Positions 51,437 to 62,598 of a DNA stretch of 64,000 nt are shown in pieces. The stretch is from Rhodobacterales bacterium. GTDB lineage: Bacteria; Pseudomonadota; Alphaproteobacteria; Rhizobiales; Stappiaceae. The notes below the pieces were generated by a model. The model saw only the letters and a program-made list of their open reading frames with translations. It was not told the origin of the DNA and made no database searches. The position numbers were made by a program, and so were the translations under genes. The stretch spans positions 107,261 to 171,260 of the forward strand of contig VIRH01000105.1 in NCBI GenBank assembly GCA_008107755.1, given 5' to 3'. Each line of letters begins with the position of its first letter. Within the stretch, counting starts at the first letter, position 1.

Positions 51437-52891
51437 TTGCAGGATCGAAAAGACGCAGGAAGCCGAGCCGACCGCACCGCGCAGCTTCTCCTGTTGGTGA
51501 TACTCGCTGTTGCAGCGGCGCTGCGGATCCACGATCTCGACCGGACGAGCCTCTGGTATGACGAGGCCGTGAGCTGGAGCCAGTCGACCGGCAGCTTCGG
51601 ACAATTGCTGTCATCGGTCGCCGCGGACAATTACCCGCCCCTTCACAACATCATCTTGTGGTCGACGATGCCGCTTATAGGCGACAGCGAATTTGCGCTT
51701 CGGCTTCCCTCCGCCCTCCTCGGCGTCATGGCCGTCGGGCTCATCTATCTTGGCGGAAAAATGATGCAGGGCAGAGCTGCGGCGCTGACTGCCGCCGCCC
51801 TGCTTGCGCTGTCGCCGTTTCATGTGTGGTATTCGACCGAGGCGCGCATGTATGCGCTTCTGGCAGCCTGCGGACTTGCATTTCTGGTATCGACCCTGAA
51901 GGTTCTTCGCTCGCCCAGGCCCGCGTGGGTGATCGCACTGTCGTTGAGCGGCGCGCTTTTTCTTTACAGCCATGTCTATGCGCTGCTGGCTTTCGCGTCC
52001 GTCGGGTGCGTCTGTGCCGGACTGGTGCTCTCCGGGTTCCTCAGATCCGGTTCCATGGCCTGGAAAAAGCCGCTGATAGCCTGCTGCGCAATGGCAGTCA
52101 GCGCGCTCCTGTTCCTGCCATGGCTGCTCATTCTCATGAACAGGGCCAGATCCGTTGCGGACGCGGGCTTCTGGATCGCCTATCCGGACCTGGCGTTTCT
52201 GAAAGGCATGGCATTCAGCATGGCTGGATCAATGGTGCTGTTCTGGCTGCTATCCGGCCTGGCACTTTTCAGTCTCGCTCTGTCGCTCATGCGCTCGTTG
52301 GGGTCGGGCTCCCGGCACAAGGACCGCACGTACGCCCTTCCCGTTATCGTGGGCTACACGATCGGGCCGCTTCTGCTGGCGTATCTCTATTCGGTGCTGG
52401 TCCAGCCAATCCTGTTCGACCGCTACCTCATCGCGGCCTGGCCCGGCCTGCTTATCATGGCGTCGGATGGCGCAAGCCGGCTAAATCAGCGCCTTGCACC
52501 TGTCGCCCTCGTCCTCATTGCCATGACGCTGACGTACCCGGAACTCAGATTTACACTCCTCGAAAAAATCCGCCCTGAATGGCGGGACGTCGTACACGAT
52601 TACAAATCATTACGTTCGCCGGACGACCATCTCATACTTTTCAAGGGCTTCTCGGCACCTGCCCTGGCCTATTATCTTCGCGATGAAGACGGTTTCGAAC
52701 CGGCCGAAACCACCGAGGACCTGATGTCACTCTCGCGCTCCTCCGCCTCAGACTGGCTCCTGATCGTGCATAGCGGGCCTGAGGAAACCGAACGGGCTGC
52801 CGACCTGTTTCGGGCAGATGTGTCTCGACCGGCCGCACAATATTTCGGCTGGGGCGCAAGCGGCCTGAAATTGCTGAAAATTGAAAGATAA
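51437..52891 (+). CDS. GT-C (GT39/ArnT-like) membrane glycosyltransferase
   Basis: 484 residues from TTG 51437, chosen because GGGGGAG lies 6 nt before it. A GTG at 51389 is in frame but sits ahead of a possible -10 (TATAAA, 51395). Ten or more hydrophobic helices. The first external loop has DRTSLWYDEAVSW with the catalytic Asp/Glu of GT-C enzymes and STEARMYAL is a second conserved loop. It uses a polyprenyl-phosphate sugar donor on the periplasmic face; acceptor unknown. Divergent from the MarR-type gene. Confidence 0.8.
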   Translation: MQDRKDAGSRADRTAQLLLLVILAVAAALRIHDLDRTSLWYDEAVSWSQSTGSFGQLLSSVAADNYPPLHNIILWSTMPLIGDSEFALRLPSALLGVMAVGLIYLGGKMMQGRAAALTAAALLALSPFHVWYSTEARMYALLAACGLAFLVSTLKVLRSPRPAWVIALSLSGALFLYSHVYALLAFASVGCVCAGLVLSGFLRSGSMAWKKPLIACCAMAVSALLFLPWLLILMNRARSVADAGFWIAYPDLAFLKGMAFSMAGSMVLFWLLSGLALFSLALSLMRSLGSGSRHKDRTYALPVIVGYTIGPLLLAYLYSVLVQPILFDRYLIAAWPGLLIMASDGASRLNQRLAPVALVLIAMTLTYPELRFTLLEKIRPEWRDVVHDYKSLRSPDDHLILFKGFSAPALAYYLRDEDGFEPAETTEDLMSLSRSSASDWLLIVHSGPEETERAADLFRADVSRPAAQYFGWGASGLKLLKIER

Positions 52892-52981
52892 CAGCCGATT
52901 GACGCCAAATTTGATGGCCGCCGCCAGGTGAAGTTCCGCACCCGGGATACCCGCCCTGGTCTTTCTCGCCACTTCGTCATC

Positions 52982-53003
52982 GACATTTTATCGATAAAGT
53001 GTC
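52982..53003. promoter_or_regulatory. 22-bp imperfect palindrome upstream of the oxoprolinase
   Basis: Halves GACATTTTATC and GATAAAGTGTC, 10 of 11 bp symmetrical, with the core TTTATCGATAAA. It lies 85 bp upstream of the start in an AT-rich stretch. Shape fits a dimeric repressor; none is identified nearby. Confidence 0.5.
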
Positions 53004-53087
53004 AACATAATATCAATCATTGTAAAATGGTCAGTCTCCGGATCAAGATGCGTCTCACGCAAGGCCGGGTAAATCAGAGGGATATGC

Positions 53088-56000
53088 ATGTCTGAGAAAT
53101 GGGATTTCTGGATCGATCGCGGCGGCACATTCACCGACATCGTCGGCCGCTCGCCGGACGGAACGCTCTATCCGCACAAGGTGCTTTCCGAAAATCCGGA
53201 AGCTTACCGCGACGCGGCCATTCAGGGCATTCGTGAACTCCTCGCCGTCCCGGCTGGTGATCCGATCCCGTCGGACAAGATCGCGACGGTCAAGATGGGA
53301 ACGACGGTCGCAACCAATGCGCTGCTGGAGCGCAAGGGCGACCGAACGGCTCTTTTCATTACGAAAGGGTTCAGGGACGCATTGGAGATCGGATACCAGG
53401 CCCGGCCGAACATCTTCGCCAAGGAAATCATCAAGCCCGAACTGCTCTACGAACGCGTCTACGAAATCGAGGAACGGGTTCAGGCCGACGGAAAGCTGGA
53501 AAAGGCCCTTGATGAGGATGATGCCCGTGCGCAGATGAAGGCCGCATGGGATGCCGGTATCAGGTCCATCGCCATCGTTCTCATGCATGCCTATGCCTAT
53601 CCGGCACACGAGCAGTCTCTCAGAAGGATCGCGGAAGAAACAGGCTTCCCGCAGATATCCGTCTCCCACGAAGTGTCGCCTCTGATGAAACTCGTCGGGC
53701 GCGGGGATACGACGGTCGTCGACGCCTATCTTTCTCCGATCCTGCGTCGCTATGTGAACCAGGTTCAGGAAGAACTGGGGGAAGGTCCGCGCCTGATGTT
53801 CATGCAATCGTCAGGCGGTCTGACAGGCGCAGAGCTTTTTCAGGGCAAGGACGCCATTCTCTCGGGCCCCGCCGGCGGCGTCGTCGGCGCCGTGGAGACC
53901 TCGCGGATGGCCGGCTACGACAAGATCATCGGTTTCGACATGGGCGGCACGTCGACAGATGTCTGCCATTATGACGACGAATACGAGCGGGCTTTCGAAA
54001 CAGAAGTCGCCGGCGTACGTATGCGCGCACCCATGATGATGATCCATACGGTTGCAGCCGGCGGCGGCTCGATCCTGCATTATGCGGACGGACGCTTTCA
54101 GGTCGGGCCGGATTCCGCCGGCGCAAACCCCGGTCCGGCTTGCTACCGTCGTGGAGGCCCGCTAACGGTCACCGATGCAAACCTGATGACAGGTAAACTC
54201 GCGCCCGAGTTCTTTCCCAAGATTTTCGGTCCGAACCAGGATCAGCCACTCGACGGCGACGTCGTCCGGGAAAAATTCACTGAACTTGCCGAAAAGATCG
54301 GTGACGGCAGAACTCCGGAAGACGTCGCAGACGGTTTCCTGAAGATAGCCGTCGAGAACATGGCGAATGCCATCAAGAAGATCTCGGTTCAACGTGGTTA
54401 CGACGTAACCGAATATGCGCTGACTTGCTTTGGTGGCGCCGGCGGACAGACCGGGTGCCGGGTTGCCGACAGTCTCGGTATGAAAACCGTCATCCTGCAC
54501 CCCTTCTCCGGCATCCTCTCCGCCTACGGGATGGGGCTTGCCGACATCCGGGCGGACCGCCAGCAGGCTGTGGTGAAAACCTTGAGCGAAGATCTGCTTC
54601 CGGAACTGGCCGAACTCAGGGATCAACTGGCCGGACAGACGGAAGCGGAACTCGAGAAGCAGCAGATTCCGGAAAACCTGCGCAAGACCACTGCAACCGC
54701 ACACCTGCGCTACGACGGAACCGACACGCCGATGCCGGTTCCGCTTGGCGGGGTCGCCGAAATGAGAGCGGCCTTCGAGGACGCCCACCGCAAGCAGTTC
54801 GGCTTTGCCTATGAAAGCAAACCCGTTGTCGTGGAAGCGCTGGAAGTGGAAACTGCCGGCGGCGGAGCAGGTCTGACCGAGCCGGATCTGGATCTCTCGA
54901 CCAATGCTTCTGACGCTGTCACGGCCACCAAGCTCTACTCGGAAGGCGCCTGGCATGAAGCCGGCATCTACAAGCGCGATGGGCTGAAACCCGGCATGAA
55001 GGTCACCGGTCCCGCCGTCATCATCGAACCCCATGCGACGATTGCCGTCGAAGACGGCTGGCAGGCGGAAATCAACGCCAAGGATCATGTCATCCTGAAA
55101 CGTATCGTACCGCTGAAACGTGCAGACGCGATCGGCACGCACGCTGATCCGGTGATGCTCGAGGTCTTCAACAACCTGTTCATGTCGATTGCGGAACAGA
55201 TGGGCGTCACCCTTCAGAACACCGCCTATTCGGTAAATATAAAGGAACGGTTGGATTTCTCCTGCGCCGTTTTCGACGCCGATGGTGCGCTGGTGGCAAA
55301 TGCTCCCCACATGCCGGTTCATCTCGGCTCCATGGACAGGTCAGTGGAGACGATCATCAAGCTCAACAAGGGCAAGATCAAACCGGGTGACGTATTTGCG
55401 CTCAACGCTCCCTATAACGGCGGCACGCACCTTCCGGATATTACGGTGGTCTCGCCGGTGTTCGATGATGATGGGAAGGAAATCCTGTTCTGGTCGGCAT
55501 CGCGGGGTCACCATGCGGATGTCGGCGGCTCAGCACCCGGTTCGATGACGCCCCGCGCGACGAATGTCGATGAGGAAGGCGTTCTTTTCGACAATTTCAA
55601 GATCGTCGATGAGGGACATTTTCGAGAAAAGGAATTGGTCGAACTCCTGACCAATCATCGCTATCCGGCCCGCAATCCGCACCAGAACGTTGCAGATCTG
55701 TCCGCCCAGATCGCCGCGAACGAAAAAGGTATCCAGGAACTGAGAAAGATGGTGTCTCATTTCGGGCTGGACGTCGTTCAGGCCTACATGGGTCACGTTC
55801 AGGACAATGCGGAAGAAAGTGTCCGGCGGGTCATCGAGGCTCTCAAGGATTCGGAGTATGAATATCCGACCGATCAGGGCTCGGTGATCAAGGTTCGGAT
55901 CACTGTCGACAGGGAAAAGCGGAAAGCAACCGTCGACTTCACCGGGACATCGCCGGTCAAGCCGAACAACTTCAATGCTCCGGAGCCTGTCACGCGCGCG

Positions 56001-56666
56001 GCAATCCTTTACTGCTTCCGCGTTATGGTCGACGGCGACATCCCGATGAATGCCGGTTGCCTGAAACCGATCAATATCGTCATTCCTGAGGATTGCATGT
56101 TGCGTCCGTCCTATCCGGCAGCGGTCGTTGCCGGAAACGTGGAGACCTCTCAGCATGTCACGAACGCGGTATTCGCTGCCCTAGGCGCACTGTCAAACGC
56201 CCAGGGAACGATGAACAATCTGACGTTCGGCAATGACACGTATCAGTATTACGAGACAATCTGCTCCGGGTCTCCTGCCGGCCCCGGGTTCAACGGTACG
56301 GATGGTGTCCACACGCACATGACCAACTCGCGCCTGACTGATCCGGAAGTACTCGAGTTCCGCTTTCCGGTTCTCCTGGAGGATTTCCATATTCGGAAGG
56401 GGTCAGGCGGCAAGGGCAAATGGCCGGCCGGAGATGGCACGAAACGCACCCTCCGGTTCCTGGAAGAGATGGACTGCGCAATCCTGGCCTCTCACCGAAC
56501 GATCGCTCCCAAAGGCCTGAACGGTGGAGGAGACGGCGAACTTGGCCGGACAGAAGTCAGACGGCAGGATGGAACGACTGAAACACTGGAAGGGTGCGAT
56601 CAGACAATCCTGCAGGCCGGTGAAGCGGTCACGGTGATCACGCCCACCGCGGGTGGCTGGGGTTAA
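53088..56666 (+). CDS. 5-oxoprolinase, ATP-hydrolysing (hydantoinase A/B fusion)
   Basis: 1192 residues, close to the length of fused OplAH proteins. The N-terminal Hydant_A_N domain begins [16 protein letters not shown] with an actin-like phosphate loop, then Hydantoinase_A at about residues 220-520 ([40 protein letters not shown]). The C-terminal Hydantoinase_B half begins near residue 690 ([16 protein letters not shown]), with [20 protein letters not shown] as a family motif. It converts 5-oxoproline to glutamate using ATP. AGAGGG precedes the ATG. A terminator follows. Confidence 0.93.
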   Translation: MSEKWDFWIDRGGTFTDIVGRSPDGTLYPHKVLSENPEAYRDAAIQGIRELLAVPAGDPIPSDKIATVKMGTTVATNALLERKGDRTALFITKGFRDALEIGYQARPNIFAKEIIKPELLYERVYEIEERVQADGKLEKALDEDDARAQMKAAWDAGIRSIAIVLMHAYAYPAHEQSLRRIAEETGFPQISVSHEVSPLMKLVGRGDTTVVDAYLSPILRRYVNQVQEELGEGPRLMFMQSSGGLTGAELFQGKDAILSGPAGGVVGAVETSRMAGYDKIIGFDMGGTSTDVCHYDDEYERAFETEVAGVRMRAPMMMIHTVAAGGGSILHYADGRFQVGPDSAGANPGPACYRRGGPLTVTDANLMTGKLAPEFFPKIFGPNQDQPLDGDVVREKFTELAEKIGDGRTPEDVADGFLKIAVENMANAIKKISVQRGYDVTEYALTCFGGAGGQTGCRVADSLGMKTVILHPFSGILSAYGMGLADIRADRQQAVVKTLSEDLLPELAELRDQLAGQTEAELEKQQIPENLRKTTATAHLRYDGTDTPMPVPLGGVAEMRAAFEDAHRKQFGFAYESKPVVVEALEVETAGGGAGLTEPDLDLSTNASDAVTATKLYSEGAWHEAGIYKRDGLKPGMKVTGPAVIIEPHATIAVEDGWQAEINAKDHVILKRIVPLKRADAIGTHADPVMLEVFNNLFMSIAEQMGVTLQNTAYSVNIKERLDFSCAVFDADGALVANAPHMPVHLGSMDRSVETIIKLNKGKIKPGDVFALNAPYNGGTHLPDITVVSPVFDDDGKEILFWSASRGHHADVGGSAPGSMTPRATNVDEEGVLFDNFKIVDEGHFREKELVELLTNHRYPARNPHQNVADLSAQIAANEKGIQELRKMVSHFGLDVVQAYMGHVQDNAEESVRRVIEALKDSEYEYPTDQGSVIKVRITVDREKRKATVDFTGTSPVKPNNFNAPEPVTRAAILYCFRVMVDGDIPMNAGCLKPINIVIPEDCMLRPSYPAAVVAGNVETSQHVTNAVFAALGALSNAQGTMNNLTFGNDTYQYYETICSGSPAGPGFNGTDGVHTHMTNSRLTDPEVLEFRFPVLLEDFHIRKGSGGKGKWPAGDGTKRTLRFLEEMDCAILASHRTIAPKGLNGGGDGELGRTEVRRQDGTTETLEGCDQTILQAGEAVTVITPTAGGWG

Positions 56667-56695
56667 AAATAACGCTAGACCGAAACAGAAATCTG

Positions 56696-56721
56696 GGCCG
56701 CCGAAAGGCGGCCTTTTTTTT
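56696..56721 (+). terminator. Rho-independent terminator after the oxoprolinase
   Basis: GGCCGCC-GAAA-GGCGGCC stem-loop with a GAAA tetraloop followed by eight T. It separates the oxoprolinase from the chemoreceptor gene. Confidence 0.93.
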
Positions 56722-56750
56722 CGCTTTCGCCATACGAAAATACTCGCGAA

Positions 56751-56873
56751 AATTGCAATGGCAATTCTATCATGGCGTGAAATTAACTTGGATTTACACC
56801 ATAAGTTTATCAATTTTCAACCTACTCAACCATACGATCAATCTGAGGTTAATTATGGCTTTCGCTTGCGAAA
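56751..56873 (+). promoter_or_regulatory. AT-rich leader of the chemoreceptor with two inverted repeats
   Basis: The 170-bp stretch between the terminator and the gene start is much more AT-rich than its surroundings. It holds AATTGC-AATG-GCAATT (56751-56766) and TTTCGC-TT-GCGAAA (56860-56873), the latter just before the ribosome site. Probable promoter and control region; no consensus identified. Confidence 0.35.
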
Positions 56874-56892
56874 ATCCAAGGAGCGGTCGGGA

Positions 56893-58647
56893 ATGTTCTC
56901 TTCAAATCCCATTTCCACGTCAGTTGCAGGCAAGATTTTCACGTTGGTTGCATTTCTCAGCGTCGGGCTCGCCGTCGTAGCGGCCGTCGCTATTATTCAG
57001 ATGGGGATGATAGGAAAGGAGCTCGCGAACATCGCGGAAAAAGATATTCCTCTCACTGAAGCCATCAGTCACGTCACCAACCACCAACTGGAACAAGCTG
57101 CACTGGTTGAGAGGATCTTTCGCATATCGGGGCTGAGATCAACCCAGGAAGAGGAGACCCTGGAACAGCTGAAGTCGACGGTCTACAAGGTCGAAGCACA
57201 GGTTGCCGACGAGATCATCAAGGCAGAGACACTGGCAGAGAATGCGCTGCAGAATGCAGCGTCCGAAAGGGACAGAAGCGAGTTCCAAAGCGCGCTGAAA
57301 CAACTGAAGCTGATCGAGGGCGAGTACAATTCCTACCAGGGTCACGTCAACGATATCATTCGACTGATCGAAGCGGGTGATCTTGAGACCGCCGAATCCC
57401 TTCTTCTTCAGCTGGAAGCCGAGCAAGAAAAACTCGATCTTGAGCTGGTCGCACTGCTCCAGGAAATCGAGAATTTCACACATGAGGCGGCTCTGACCGC
57501 TGAGCGCCATGAGCAGCAGGCTTTCAAGCAAATCCTAATGATCGCCATCGGGACATTCGTGGTCTGCTGTATCGGCTCTCTTCTCTTTACCCGTATCGTT
57601 ATTTCGCGCCCACTCAATCAGGTCACACAGGGACTGGTTCAGCTTGCCCGCGGAGACACCAATGCGGAAATCAAGTTTCAGTCCCGTGATGAAATCGGCA
57701 AACTTGCCAAGGCGTTTGAAACATTCCGAGCCAACACAATTGAAATGAAAAGACTGCAGGAGCAGGCGCGGGAAGAGGAAATTCAGCTTCAGAACGAGCG
57801 TAGAGAAACGAGATTACGGCTCGCTGACGATCTTGAAGGCTCGCTCGTGACGATCTGTCAATCGGTCAGCGAGGCCCTCCAGGACCTGATGCAGGGCGCA
57901 AACCAACTCACACAGAACAGTGAGGATACGATCCACAGGTCGCATACAGTTGCCGCTGCTGCTGAACAGGCAAACGCGAGCATCCAGTCGGTCGCTTCCG
58001 CCGCAGAGGAACTTGCCAGTTCCATTCAGGAGATCAGCCGACAGGTTACGCTCGCAAATGGATCCACGACGGTTACATCCGAACAGGCAGAAAAATCTGG
58101 AGACACCGTTGGTGAACTGTCGAACTCTGCCGAGGAAATAACAGAGGTGCTCAACCTGATCTCTGATATCGCGTCACAAACGAACCTTCTGGCTTTGAAC
58201 GCCACGATCGAAGCCGCAAGGGCCGGAGAAGCAGGCAAAGGGTTCGCCGTTGTCGCGTCTGAGGTCAAGGCGCTCGCCACGCAGACCGGACAGGCAACCG
58301 ACCAGATCGGGAGCCAGCTGAGTGGTGTTCAAACGGGCGCAACGTCCTGCTCGGCAGCGATCATGACCGTCGTCAAATCGATGTCGAATATTCGCGAACA
58401 GATTTCCGGCATTGCTTCCGCAATCGAGGAACAGAATGCTGTCACCTCGGAAATCGCAAAGAACGCCAACGAGATCGCTGACGGAAGCACCGATATTTCG
58501 GTGAACATCCATGAAGTTAACAAGGCAGCCCTAAAATCCGGCGAAAAGGTTCGCGAAGTCGTCGGGAGCATTCAGATTGTTTCAACGAAAATCGACTCGA
58601 TCAGAACCGAACTCGGCGACTTTCTTGGTCACCTCAGGTCCGCTTGA
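56893..58647 (+). CDS. Methyl-accepting chemotaxis protein
   Basis: 584 residues from ATG 56893 with AAGGAG 9 nt upstream; the frame remains open further upstream through the leader. First membrane helix at about residues 14-36, a helical periplasmic four-helix-type sensor rich in Glu/Leu (about 40-212), second helix at about 214-238, a HAMP domain, and a cytoplasmic signalling coiled coil with [35 protein letters not shown] at the tip. No CheR-docking pentapeptide at the C-terminus. It should sense an unknown ligand and control CheA. Confidence 0.93.
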   Translation: MFSSNPISTSVAGKIFTLVAFLSVGLAVVAAVAIIQMGMIGKELANIAEKDIPLTEAISHVTNHQLEQAALVERIFRISGLRSTQEEETLEQLKSTVYKVEAQVADEIIKAETLAENALQNAASERDRSEFQSALKQLKLIEGEYNSYQGHVNDIIRLIEAGDLETAESLLLQLEAEQEKLDLELVALLQEIENFTHEAALTAERHEQQAFKQILMIAIGTFVVCCIGSLLFTRIVISRPLNQVTQGLVQLARGDTNAEIKFQSRDEIGKLAKAFETFRANTIEMKRLQEQAREEEIQLQNERRETRLRLADDLEGSLVTICQSVSEALQDLMQGANQLTQNSEDTIHRSHTVAAAAEQANASIQSVASAAEELASSIQEISRQVTLANGSTTVTSEQAEKSGDTVGELSNSAEEITEVLNLISDIASQTNLLALNATIEAARAGEAGKGFAVVASEVKALATQTGQATDQIGSQLSGVQTGATSCSAAIMTVVKSMSNIREQISGIASAIEEQNAVTSEIAKNANEIADGSTDISVNIHEVNKAALKSGEKVREVVGSIQIVSTKIDSIRTELGDFLGHLRSA

Positions 58648-58890
58648 AAGGGTCCCCCGCAACCATTTGGCGGCGCGTCGCCATTTCTGGAAACCTCCCG
58701 CACCTGAGCCTGAACTGGAGCTTTGTGCCTGCCATCCCTGAAGGCTGCAGGCATGGCCAACCGAACCGGCAAGTTCGGACAGCCGAAGGAAAACTGTTCG
58801 GTGCGCCTTGCGCCTCCACTCGAAATACCGGAACCGCCCGCCAACTTTCCCAAATCGGGGGACATTTCCATACTGATCTGCCGGAGCAGT

Positions 58891-59682
58891 CTAAGAAGAG
58901 ATTCCACCTCCCTCGCGGGCCTTTGATGCAAGATCAACCAGTTTTTTGCGCAATTCCCCTGTCGATATGAGACGTTCATCGAACCAAAGACGTTCCACTC
59001 TGTCACCAGCCACCAAGTCTAATCCTTCAGGATCGAGACAGCCAAGTGACCACCTTGCAGGTTCAGCCTTGAGCAACACTTCAGCATAAAGCTTCACCGC
59101 GTCCGCGTGATCCGAATTCATGTGGGCGACGGCGCCTGCTTCCATCTCAGACCAAGCGTCGAGATCTGGAACGGTGGTCAGAACATCAGCGCTTGTCAGC
59201 TCGAATGCTTTGCCAAACCCGCCATTCAGGCTCGCCCGTAACACCTCCAGCCGAAAAAACGAAAAATCGCCGAAATCGACGTAAAGACCCGCTTTGGGAT
59301 GCCGAGCGAGATATCTTCGGCGGATACGGTCATGATGTGAGCTCGTCACGTCAACTTCACTCGCGTTGCAAAGAACAGTCGCGCGAGCATGTGCCAATGG
59401 GTCGCCCTTTCCGGGTTCGCCAACCAGGATGGAACATGCAGGTGTCTCTTTGATAGCGCGAGTGTGAGCAGCAAGCGAGCTGATCAGAATGACGGGCGTC
59501 CCATCGATATCCGTTGCGACGGACACCCGGCTTGACAGCGGATGACCCGTGTCGGGGTCCAGCGCGGCCAATCCCCCAAAACGCGCGGTCCGTATCAGTT
59601 TTTTTGCCAACCGCCTTGCTTGGTCGTCGGTGGGACGGATGACGGAAGCACTTTCAGGCGAAGCGTCATTTTCCAATTCCAA
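58891..59682 (-). CDS. HugZ-like flavin/heme-binding protein with DUF2470 domain
   Basis: 263 residues from TTG 59682, chosen for the GAGGAG ribosome site 5 nt before it and because 14 residues then precede IRPTDDQARRLAKKLIRTARFGGLA, as in relatives. A PNPOx-like split barrel (about residues 15-150) is followed by a DUF2470 domain with GAVAHMNSDHADAVKLYA. This architecture is shared with heme-degrading HugZ proteins, so heme use is possible. An ATG at 59724 would add 14 residues but lacks a ribosome site. Confidence 0.8.
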   Translation of the reverse strand: MELENDASPESASVIRPTDDQARRLAKKLIRTARFGGLAALDPDTGHPLSSRVSVATDIDGTPVILISSLAAHTRAIKETPACSILVGEPGKGDPLAHARATVLCNASEVDVTSSHHDRIRRRYLARHPKAGLYVDFGDFSFFRLEVLRASLNGGFGKAFELTSADVLTTVPDLDAWSEMEAGAVAHMNSDHADAVKLYAEVLLKAEPARWSLGCLDPEGLDLVAGDRVERLWFDERLISTGELRKKLVDLASKAREGGGISS

Positions 59683-59868
59683 GTTTCTCTCCTCTTTCAC
59701 CTGCTTCGACGGCCTATCCGGCATCAGAATAAGCCAGCGAGACCTCCTCTGGAAAGATGAACGAGAGATGAACGGTCGTCTCAGAACCGGTTCAGGGCCG
59801 ATGTGCGACAACGTCATCATCAGTTACGGTGCCGCTCGAAGAAGCGCCCGCTCTAGGAGAGAATACCA

Positions 59869-60303
59869 ATGAATACAATGAGCAAACGCGTCATCGCAGC
59901 CGCCCTGTCCGGAGCTCTTCTGCTGCCTGCAATCGGTTCCGCCGAAGCCGGTTCGCGAAATGGATGGGGACGTCATGGCGGAGGACATCACCACGGTCAC
60001 CATTATTCCCATCGCCATCACAGGAAGAACAACAACAATGTCGGCGCTGCGGTCGCTGCCGGCGTGATCGGGCTTGCTGCGGGTGCAATTCTGCTGGGAG
60101 CGACCAACCGGCCGACTTATGCAGGCCCTCCCGCTGCCTCCTACTCCCCACCGGCCCCGTATCCCGGAACAGTTCAGGGTAGCGTCGGCTACCAGCCTTG
60201 GAGCCCTGCTTGGTACAATTACTGTTCCTCGAAATACCGGAGCTTCAATCAGGCGACAGGCACGTACACCACATATCAGGGCGAACAGCGTTTCTGTCAG
60301 TAG
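59869..60303 (+). CDS. BA14K-family secreted protein
   Basis: 144 residues. Signal peptide at about residues 1-27 (ending SAEA), a His/Gly-rich segment (GRHGGGHHHGHHYSHRHHRK) that could bind metal, a hydrophobic Ala/Gly segment at about 56-78 and a BA14K-type tail (YNYCSSKYRSFNQATGTYTTYQGEQRFC) with paired cysteines. First described as a Brucella immunoreactive lectin-like protein; function unclear. AGGAGAG lies before the ATG. Confidence 0.85.
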   Translation: MNTMSKRVIAAALSGALLLPAIGSAEAGSRNGWGRHGGGHHHGHHYSHRHHRKNNNNVGAAVAAGVIGLAAGAILLGATNRPTYAGPPAASYSPPAPYPGTVQGSVGYQPWSPAWYNYCSSKYRSFNQATGTYTTYQGEQRFCQ

Positions 60304-60402
60304 GCGGAACCGATCGAGAAGTGCGGCGTTATCACGAGACAGCGAGCGACAGGTCAGCCGTACTGACCACCCGCTCGCCCCCCTTCGCGGTCGCCTTCAC
60401 TC

Positions 60403-61623
60403 TCAATCCGCCATAGTCTCGATAGAGGCGAACCCCTCAGGTGCCTCACCCGCACCGAAAGGCGTCGTTACTTCGATGACCTTATCCGGATAGAACCCAT
60501 TGAACCTCGTTCTGAGCGCCAGGCTGTATGCGCCGATATGGCCGATTTCTATCCAGTCACCGGTATCAACTGTTTCTGGAAGCCAGAAGGGCCGCGAGAG
60601 AATATCAACGCTGTCGCATGTCGCTCCGCAAACCTTGAACGGAACGATCTTGTCCGCCTGACCGGATCTGGTCTTGCGTGCAGGATCCGGAATGAAGCGA
60701 GCTGGGAGCGTGATCTTTCCCGTCCAGCTATCGGAAAGGGAGGCCCAGATACCGTCGTTGATATAGAGCCTCCGCCCCTTCTTCAGAAGCACCCTTACAA
60801 TCAGCGAAATCGACCGTGCCACGATCACTCGTCCCGGCTCTGCAACCAGCGGAAGATCATCGAATTGCCAGTCGTTAATATCCGCCTTGAGCTGCCCCAT
60901 GAGGTCCTCCAGAGACGGCATCTCGCGAATCTTGCGCCGCGGGTCATGACCGTACTCGGCCGGAAATCCGCCGCCGACGTCCAGTTCCACGATCGGAACG
61001 CCGGCGCGCGACCTGATCCAGTCGGCTGATGCCAACGCGCGTTCATATGTCTCTGGCTCTTCAATCTGGCTGCCGACATGGAAGCAAAGCCCGCACTTGA
61101 ACCCAATCCTGTCTATCCGCTGCAGCAGCTCCACGGCATGCCCCGGGGCCGCACCGAACTTCTTCGACAACTCATAAGCCGCATGCCCCTTCGTCGCGAT
61201 ACGAACGAACAAAGTGATCGTGCCCGGATCAATATCAAGTGCACGGACGATTCTCAGGATCTTCGCAATTTCGTCTTCATGATCGAGCGAAAGCGTACGA
61301 ATTCCGTATTGCTCAAGGGCAAGCCGAATGTCGGATTGCGCCTTTATGGGGTGCATGTAGAGCATCTCGGCATCCGGAGCGGCCTCCCGGACAGCGGCAA
61401 ATTCGGCTGGAGAGGCAACGTCGAAACAATCAATGCCGGCACGCGCAATCGTTTCCAGAACGAAAGGCTCGCCGTTGGTCTTGACCGCATAGGCAGTCTT
61501 GCCCGGAAACAGGCCCTGGAACTGCTGAACATCCTCGCGTAGCACATCCGGTCTGAAACAATAGACCGGCTGGTCAGGGCGGAGATTCAAGGCGGCGTCA
61601 ACTGCGGTTTCGTATTGATCCAT
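60403..61623 (-). CDS. Ornithine decarboxylase-type PLP enzyme (fold III)
   Basis: 406 residues from ATG 61623. PLP lysine K48 in AYAVKTN, then FDVASPAEF, HVGSQI, ELDVGGGFP and EPGRVIVA, and VCGATCDSVDIL with the catalytic-site Cys and Asp of the eukaryote-like ornithine/lysine decarboxylases. It probably makes putrescine or cadaverine; ornithine is more common in alphaproteobacteria. Convergent with the BA14K gene. Confidence 0.88.
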   Translation of the reverse strand: MDQYETAVDAALNLRPDQPVYCFRPDVLREDVQQFQGLFPGKTAYAVKTNGEPFVLETIARAGIDCFDVASPAEFAAVREAAPDAEMLYMHPIKAQSDIRLALEQYGIRTLSLDHEDEIAKILRIVRALDIDPGTITLFVRIATKGHAAYELSKKFGAAPGHAVELLQRIDRIGFKCGLCFHVGSQIEEPETYERALASADWIRSRAGVPIVELDVGGGFPAEYGHDPRRKIREMPSLEDLMGQLKADINDWQFDDLPLVAEPGRVIVARSISLIVRVLLKKGRRLYINDGIWASLSDSWTGKITLPARFIPDPARKTRSGQADKIVPFKVCGATCDSVDILSRPFWLPETVDTGDWIEIGHIGAYSLALRTRFNGFYPDKVIEVTTPFGAGEAPEGFASIETMAD

Positions 61624-61709
61624 CGGCACTCTCGGTATCGGAAAGGAATAAGCGAAGGGGAACAAGCCTCAAGCCAATTTGCAAGAGCTGATTGAGAGAG
61701 GGAAATTTC

Positions 61710-62501
61710 TCATTGGCAGATGAGGTAAGTACAGGTCTTGCCGTGACAGCCTATATCGACGTGAAAGTGAGATTTGTGATTTGGATCTGCATCCGGCCCA
61801 AGGACCGTCGTAAATCTACGGCATGCAAGGGCATGTATGGTCTTGAGAAACCGTCCCTTTTTCGTGTCTTCGCCCCAGTCCTTGCTGACAGACACCAAAG
61901 ATCCGTCAGCTATTTCGAAGGCGGAAATATCGATTGCTTTTCCAAGCGCATGCTCTGATAGTTTGCCGTCAGGCAGATTATTGCGGCGCCGGCACTGATA
62001 ACCTGGCCCGCTTCTAAACACTGCAACGGCACTGCCGAACTGGTCTTCCGCCGCCGGAACGATGTCCTCGCGCAGCCACTCTGTCAGCTTCCTGGCAAAT
62101 TCACATGATATGGTAACCGGAGCAGGAAACTTTGCAGCATTGTTTCCGACGACGACCCCCTCAAGCATTATCGGATCCTTGATCCCGCAATCATCATCGC
62201 CGCTTGTTCCGGCGACCGAGGAGGATGAGGAGATAAGCGCTCCTGGAATATCGCACTTGAGGGAAGCTTGCGCCCTCTTGCCTTCATCCGGAACACCACC
62301 TTGATCGGACTTTTCGACCGACCTTTCCGCCTCTTGGTTGGACTTTGGCTTGCTGGGAGGAACGTCCACACCTTCGATGAAACGGTCCTCGGTTAAAGGC
62401 TCAATGGGCTTCACGTCAGGAGCAGGTTGCGAGAGCGAAAGTTCGGTGAGGCAGAGCGTTGCCAGCACAAACGTCGCGCTCAGAATTATCTTACCCGTCA
62501 T
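61710..62501 (-). CDS. Extensin-like family secreted protein
   Basis: 263 residues from ATG 62501, starting with a signal peptide (TGKIILSATFVLATLCLTELSLS). A Pro/Lys/Glu-rich linker follows, then an extensin-like C-terminal domain with CEFARKLTEWL, YQCRRRNNLPDGKLSEHALGKAIDIS and the end motif HKSHFHVDIGCHG. The histidine and aspartate residues resemble those of zinc peptidases of the VanY/MepA type, so a peptidoglycan role is possible. Divergent from the LysE gene. Confidence 0.85.
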   Translation of the reverse strand: MTGKIILSATFVLATLCLTELSLSQPAPDVKPIEPLTEDRFIEGVDVPPSKPKSNQEAERSVEKSDQGGVPDEGKRAQASLKCDIPGALISSSSSVAGTSGDDDCGIKDPIMLEGVVVGNNAAKFPAPVTISCEFARKLTEWLREDIVPAAEDQFGSAVAVFRSGPGYQCRRRNNLPDGKLSEHALGKAIDISAFEIADGSLVSVSKDWGEDTKKGRFLKTIHALACRRFTTVLGPDADPNHKSHFHVDIGCHGKTCTYLICQ

Positions 62502-62598
62502 GTTGTTAAGCAAATTGCCTGTCCTTGCCACGTCGTCTGATTGAATAACCCTTTTGCCGGGACTATGGTTCCAAATATGGACCTGACGGATAGATCCG

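Noticed and set aside
58648..58890. Small frames between the chemoreceptor and the HugZ-like gene
   Set aside because: No ribosome sites or recognisable domains; the 243-bp gap appears non-coding with no clear terminator.
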